Source of the DNA: Triparma columacea
Lineage: Eukaryota > Sar > Bolidophyceae > Parmales > Triparmaceae
Direction: 5' to 3'
Assembly (NCBI GenBank): GCA_030267965.1
Contig: BRYA01000181.1
Location: 1 to 24,467 of the forward strand
Length of the DNA stretch: 24,467 bases
The position numbers and the translations under genes are program-made. The notes beneath the pieces were generated by a model. The model did no database searches and was not told the origin of the DNA. It saw nothing but the letters and a program-made list of their open reading frames with translations. Shown here piece after piece: positions 20,266 through 24,467 of this stretch (its first letter is position 1; the number at the start of each line of letters is the position of its first letter).

Positions 20266-21379
20266 TTATCGCTTCTTGGCAGCTTCGGCCTTTGCACACG
20301 CGACCTTGCAACCCTTCTTGTGCACCTTCCAGTCGGCAACTTGACATTCCCTTCCGCAGTAGCCTACCAACCTGCACTTCCCGCACATTGTGATCTTGAC
20401 GTCCTGGAGGGAAGTGGGGGGGGAGGGGGAGTAGTTAGTGTTACTTTTACCTTGGGAGGCGGATGAGAGGCAAATGTTCTACTTCTTCTCACCTCCCCCT
20501 CCTTCCCACATTTCGCGCACTTCCCCTCCTTGCTCGCTTTCGCCGCCCTTTCAAGTTCTTCGTTGATCTCGTCCTCCTTCTCTCTCTTGATCCTCATGGC
20601 CTCCAGCATCTCTGGCGGTATGTCACCCAGCCCAGCTGCCTCTGCTGCATTCCTGTCAGCCTCCATAGCCAGCCTCTTGTCCTCCTCGGCCTCGGCAACG
20701 GTCCTCCCGTCCTCGAGCCTTAGAGGGCCCTGGGCGACCTCCTGTTCGATGGCTAGATCCTTGGCCTTCTTCCTCTCCTCCAAACGAGACCTGCGGTACT
20801 CCTTCTCACCAACACCCTCGAGGGACTTCAAACCTTGGCTCGTCTCCCACTCGAAGACAATGTCGTAAACCCACTCGCTCTTAATTACCTCCAGGAACTC
20901 CCCCCTAGTCTTGTAGAACAGCTCCCTCCTCTGCTCATTCTTGACTCTCCTCATTGCCGCCACCCCCGTAGGTAGCTCCAGGCCCATGGCCTTGTAGTCT
21001 ACCTTCCCCACGGTCTCCTTAAGCACGCCCCTCGCGATCTCCTTCCCCTCCAGCTGCTCCCTCGCGTGGACCACCTGCCTGAGCCTCGTCTGCTCGTCCC
21101 CCGCAGCGCCCGCCACGGCAGACACGGACGTGCTGGCCTTCTTGGACGTGCGGGTCTTACCGCCAGTGGACTGCTTACCGCCGCCACGGAGTGAGTTGGA
21201 GGAGTTACGAGCGTCGCTGGGGAGGGGGAAAGGGATGGTCGGGAAAGCATGAGCCGGTGGGGGGTAGGAATATTCTTTAGTTGGAGGATTGAGGAGGAAC
21301 AAGGACAGAGTGGATAGAGAAGATAAAGGGAAGAATGTTGAGGGGAGTTTGAATGGTTGAATGGTTGATCTTACCTCAT
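20266..21379 (-). CDS. MYND-type zinc finger protein (three coding exons)
   Basis: Exons 21379-21375, 21216-20493 and 20403-20266 give 288 residues. The first coding exon is only ATG AG, followed by GTAAGATC; it joins in phase 2 to the exon after CTCCCCAG and gives MSDARNSSNS. The C terminus is a full MYND finger: C235, C238, C250, C253, C259, C263, H271 and C275, with the typical YCGRECQ and H-K-K-G-C endings. The second intron (20404-20492, phase 0) cuts the finger between its first two cysteines and the rest. The remainder is charged and mostly helical (EERKKAKDLAIEQE, EEDKRLAMEADRN), with no SET domain or other catalytic domain. MYND fingers bind proline-rich peptides, so this is probably an adaptor protein. 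It lies tail-to-tail with the Rag gene, 170 bp apart. Confidence 0.88.
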
Positions 21380-21556
21380 ATTCTTTGTTCACAAGGATTG
21401 AAGCCTAGGAAGCCAAGAAAAGGAGACAGGAAGGGCAGAAAAGAAAGGGGAGAAGAAGAGAAAAGGCAGACAAATGAACGTGGAGAGAGGTGAGACGGCA
21501 TGTTCTCCGCCGCCTTTTCACTTGGGGGAATTCGTTTGTTAAAATTGTTGTTCCTA

Positions 21557-21566
21557 TTTATTTATT
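21557..21566 (-). terminator. Overlapping AATAAA polyadenylation signals
   Basis: On the minus strand CAATAAATAAATAGG gives two overlapping AATAAA hexamers beginning about 12 bases after the TAA stop of the membrane-protein gene. If used, the 3' UTR is very short, consistent with the compact spacing in this region. Confidence 0.45.
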
Positions 21567-21577
21567 GATTTTTTTGC

Positions 21578-23548
21578 TTAAAGTATCGTCATCATGCCTA
21601 TGCACTGCGCCATGGCCGCGAAAAAGAGGGCCATCATTATGCTTGCCCCTACGTTCTCCGGGCTCAGAACATTCTCGTACTTGATAACGCTCAAAATTGG
21701 GACGGAAAAATACGTGTCCATGATGTAGACGAAGCTGAGATGGGCGGGAGCAGTTATTTTAAGATTGACGTTAATAATTTAAATCTTGCTAGCAGCTCGT
21801 CGCTTCGCTCATGGCTGCTCTCACCTAAAGTCACAGACGCACTCGAAGGCGAAGAATATAAGGCCTATGGTGGCGACGCCTGAGGCGCCTGTTTCTGTCA
21901 AGTCACGAAAGTACAAAAGAGCGATCAGGGCGGCGCAGATTATTGAGGCCTTCTCGGCCACGATGTCGGTGTAGAAACGGAGGGCGAGGAGGCCGAGGAC
22001 GTGCTTGATCTCCGCCTTGTCCTCCTCGCTGTTTTCTTCTTCGTCGTTCTCGCTTTGGTTGTCTTTCATTGTGCCGGCGTCGGAATCGGAGTCGTCGAAG
22101 GTATCGGTGCTTTCGTTGGCGACTGCGACTGTCGTGGCTCGCCTTCTTTTCTTCAAGGCGTTCATAATCTTCTTGAGGTTTTTGACCCTGAAGACCATCC
22201 ACGACTTCGCCATGATCTCCGTCACTATCGCTAGGGCGGCCGAGGCGACGGCGTAGGGGGGGGTGGAATTGAAGTACATCATGACCGTGGGGACGATGAT
22301 AACGAGGAGGCTCACCATCCTGTTGATCTTAGATAGCATGGACATGGCAGAGTTGGGGTCAAGGCTCCCTTGTGTAACTGCGACAAGCGAAGCGAGTCGT
22401 TTGGAGGGTCGTGTTGTCGGCGTTAGAAACGGCGGCTGAGTTGACGGCACAGCTTGGGTATATCATAAACGCCGCATTCTCAGCTCGTCGCTTCGCTCCT
22501 CGTAGTTTTGTCTTCGCTACGCCTCACCTTTGTAATCGACGTATTCAAAGCATATTTTAGAAGTTACAATGCGGACCATGAAGGCAGAGAGTGGCACGAG
22601 GATGCCCGTGAATACGAGCATCATCAATTCGTTATCCGCTAACCTTCGCGCAGGAATTATCAGCATTCCAATGTAAATGACAACGAGAAGGTGGCAGGAG
22701 ATCGCTATCTTTAAGCTGTTCAGCAAGAACTTGAGGGGGGAATCAGTAGACTCGCCGTCAAAAAAGTAGTGACAGCTCACGCTAACCCACCAAGAAAACG
22801 TTAATATGAGGGACTGATATAGTCCTGGCCTGAAGTTGAATCCCCAGCCTGAGATGCCGACGGCCAAGATCAGCAAAATCGGAGTGCATAAAAGCCTCTT
22901 CCTGAAAAACTCCTTCTTGCCATGCAATATGAGTACAGCAATCTCAACCAGCGCTAGGCAAAACGAGCACGACGCTCCGTGCCTATCGTCGAAGGGGTGC
23001 CCTCTCGATACGATGAAGTCTACCAGGAGCTTGCAAAGTGTGATGAGAAGGAGAGCGGGGAGGGCGGTTACGACGGACTCGAAATTCGTTCGGAATGTGT
23101 TATAAGCGAGGGAGACTCTGTTGTCGGGAAGTAAGCTTGCGAGGCGGCTCGATTTTGATCGGCTGCGTTTCTCTGTTTTGTTCATTTCGTGGGTTTCTGG
23201 GTTTGAAGTGTGTTGTTAGCGGGGTAGTGACAGCATACTGTGGTAGTCGTAGTTGTAATAGTAGTTGTATTTGTTGTAGTCCTCTGCCACCTTCTTACCT
23301 TCGTCTTCTGCGTCTTCTTCCTCGTCCCCTTCCGGCGGAAGTTGGACCTTCGAGGATAGCCTTCGGACCGCAGAGTCAATTAAATAAGCATCGCGAGTGC
23401 TGCCTCTCCGTTCATCGCCATCTTCAATTAATTTACCCAAATTCGAGGTTGTCCCACCTAACGTGGAAGCAATCTCCAGCGATAGTCGCCGCAGGTTGAG
23501 AGGGTTGGTATTCCTCGGCGATTGGGGCTGCTTTGCTTCAAGATTCAT
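21578..23548 (-). CDS. Polytopic membrane protein of unknown family (four exons)
   Basis: Exons 23548-23299, 23196-22528, 22377-21825 and 21734-21578 join with phases 1, 1, 2 and give 542 residues. The ATG at 23548 (MNLEAKQPQ) is the first in frame after an upstream stop. A shorter form could start at 23185 (MNKTEKRS) if exon 1 is absent. The first ~110 residues are hydrophilic, with an acidic run before exon 2 and a basic KRSRSKSSR after it. About ten or eleven hydrophobic segments follow, for example LPALLLITLCKLLVDFIV, LLVVIYIGMLIIPA, MVSLLVIIVPTVMMYF and the C-terminal SIMMALFFAAMAQCIGMM. A strongly acidic cytosolic-type loop (DDSDSDAG to EEENSEEDKAE) separates two of them. I recognise no transporter signature. 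Two introns share an 18-nt sequence. It is divergent from Ubc13. Confidence 0.82.
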
Positions 23549-23776
23549 GTTTGGACGGCCAACAGCTGCTGGTTCCGCGACCAAAGCTTGCAGCAGGATT
23601 TGTGTTCAGATTCTTGAGCGAGGGGGGGGGTTGGTATATGCTCGGCCGGCGGAGGGAATGGGAATGGCTGCGACGTTAAAGGCAGAAAGAGGCAGAAAAG
23701 AAATGGGTCTGCAAAAATAGGCAAGCGAAAATATCTGAAAAAGGCAAAGTAGCCTGGGTTTGACTTGTCTTGAGAA
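23549..23776. promoter_or_regulatory. Divergent intergenic region, membrane protein / Ubc13
   Basis: 228 bp between two start codons on opposite strands, so it should carry both promoters and 5' UTRs. It has a G9 run near 23622 and purine-rich repeats such as AGGCAGAAAGAGGCAGAAAAG near 23681-23701. No TATA box is clear. Confidence 0.5.
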
Positions 23777-24467
23777 ATGTCTAGCAGCCAGCTCCCAAGG
23801 CGTATCCAGAAGGTGGGTTGTTTGTTTATGAGTATGCGAGGGAGGTCGTGTGATAAGAATGTGTGAATAGTGTTTAGATTAGGAATAAACAGAGGAATAA
23901 AAAGGGACCGAGAGTGATTGTAATATGAACACATTTATGCCATATATATACACATATAAGGCATACACACCCACACACACCCTCATACACCAACACGCAC
24001 CCCCACACACCCCTTCTGCAACTCACACCCCTCGTATCCACCCACACAGGAGACACAACGGTTAATGGGTGACCCTGTCCCAGGAATCTCAGCCACACCC
24101 TACGTTGACAACCTCCGCTACTTCTCCGTCGCCATCGAGGGCCCCTCAGACACAGCCTACGAGCAAGGTATCTTCCAGCTCGAGCTCTTCCTCCCCACTG
24201 AATACCCCATGAGCCCCCCAAAGGTCAGGTTCCTGACCAAGATCTACCACCCCAACGTGGACAAGCTAGGTAGGATCTGCCTCGACATCCTCAAGGACAA
24301 GTGGTCCCCAGCCCTCCAGATCCGCACCGTCCTCCTGTCCATCCAGGCCCTCCTCTCCGCCCCTAACCCTGACGATCCTTTGGACAACGGGGTGGCTGAG
24401 GTCTGGAAGTCCAATGAGGCAAGGGCGCTTGAGACGGCGAGGGAGTGGACGGAGAGGTTCGCGAAGG
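23777..24467 (+). CDS. UBC13: Ubiquitin-conjugating enzyme E2 N (Ubc13), runs off the window
   Basis: Exon 1 (23777-23812) encodes [12 protein letters not shown] and ends in CAGAAG/GTGGG. A 237-nt CA-rich intron ends in CCCACACAG, and exon 2 (24050-24467) continues [13 protein letters not shown] in phase 0. The 151 residues seen nearly complete the family's usual ~152, so the stop should lie just past the edge. Ubc13 is the E2 that, with a Uev partner, makes lysine-63-linked ubiquitin chains for DNA damage tolerance and signalling. Visible family marks are the HPN motif (79-81), the catalytic cysteine C89 in [14 protein letters not shown], the EYPM segment with the Met typical of Ubc13, and [15 protein letters not shown]. 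The conserved LPRRIxKETQRL helix is rebuilt only when the two exons are joined, which confirms the intron. The Uev partner is not in the window. Confidence 0.96.

Overview
The window is the left end of a eukaryotic chromosome. It opens with CCCTAA telomere repeats (TTAGGG on the other strand), passes through about 1.1 kb of pyrimidine-rich subtelomeric repeats, and then becomes a gene-dense region with seven protein-coding genes on both strands. Introns are short (81-237 nt), nearly all start GTGAG or GTAAG, and many carry a clear CTAAC branch motif. Telomere type, short introns, the gene content and the very close gene spacing suggest a unicellular protist. A heterokont (stramenopile) alga or flagellate is my best guess, but the sequence alone does not prove it.

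Layout: (1) telomere, a 10-bp satellite and ~300-bp-period CT/CA-rich repeats, 1-~1000. (2) A giant minus-strand gene, 1487-10541. It looks like several separate reading frames but joins into six exons with matching phases, giving a 2833-residue protein. That protein carries a dynein-stalk-like microtubule-binding segment, an alpha/beta-hydrolase-like domain lacking the nucleophile serine, long coiled coils, six IQ motifs, a SAM domain and C-terminal ankyrin repeats. (3) A plus-strand intronless disordered basic protein, 10724-13015, divergent from the giant gene. (4) A minus-strand seven-exon gene, 13090-17559, for a 1266-residue protein with an F5/8-type-C-like domain and a duplicated paired-CxxC module. 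(5) A 1.2-kb intergenic region with two 189-bp repeat copies spaced 302 bp apart. (6) A RagC/D-type GTPase (Gtr2 family), 18749-20095. (7) A MYND zinc-finger protein, minus strand, 20266-21379. (8) A polytopic membrane protein, minus strand, 21578-23548. (9) The almost complete gene for the K63-specific ubiquitin conjugase Ubc13/UBE2N, running off the right edge.

The first three genes look like cytoskeletal, possibly ciliary, scaffold proteins, which is inference from domain types. The right half holds conserved signalling genes: Rag GTPase for nutrient signalling to TORC1, and Ubc13 for K63 ubiquitin chains. Genes are arranged in head-to-head pairs (181, 1189 and 228 bp apart) and tail-to-tail pairs (74 and 170 bp), so transcription probably uses shared divergent promoters. 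All exon joins were derived by hand from splice motifs and phase agreement; no RNA evidence is available.
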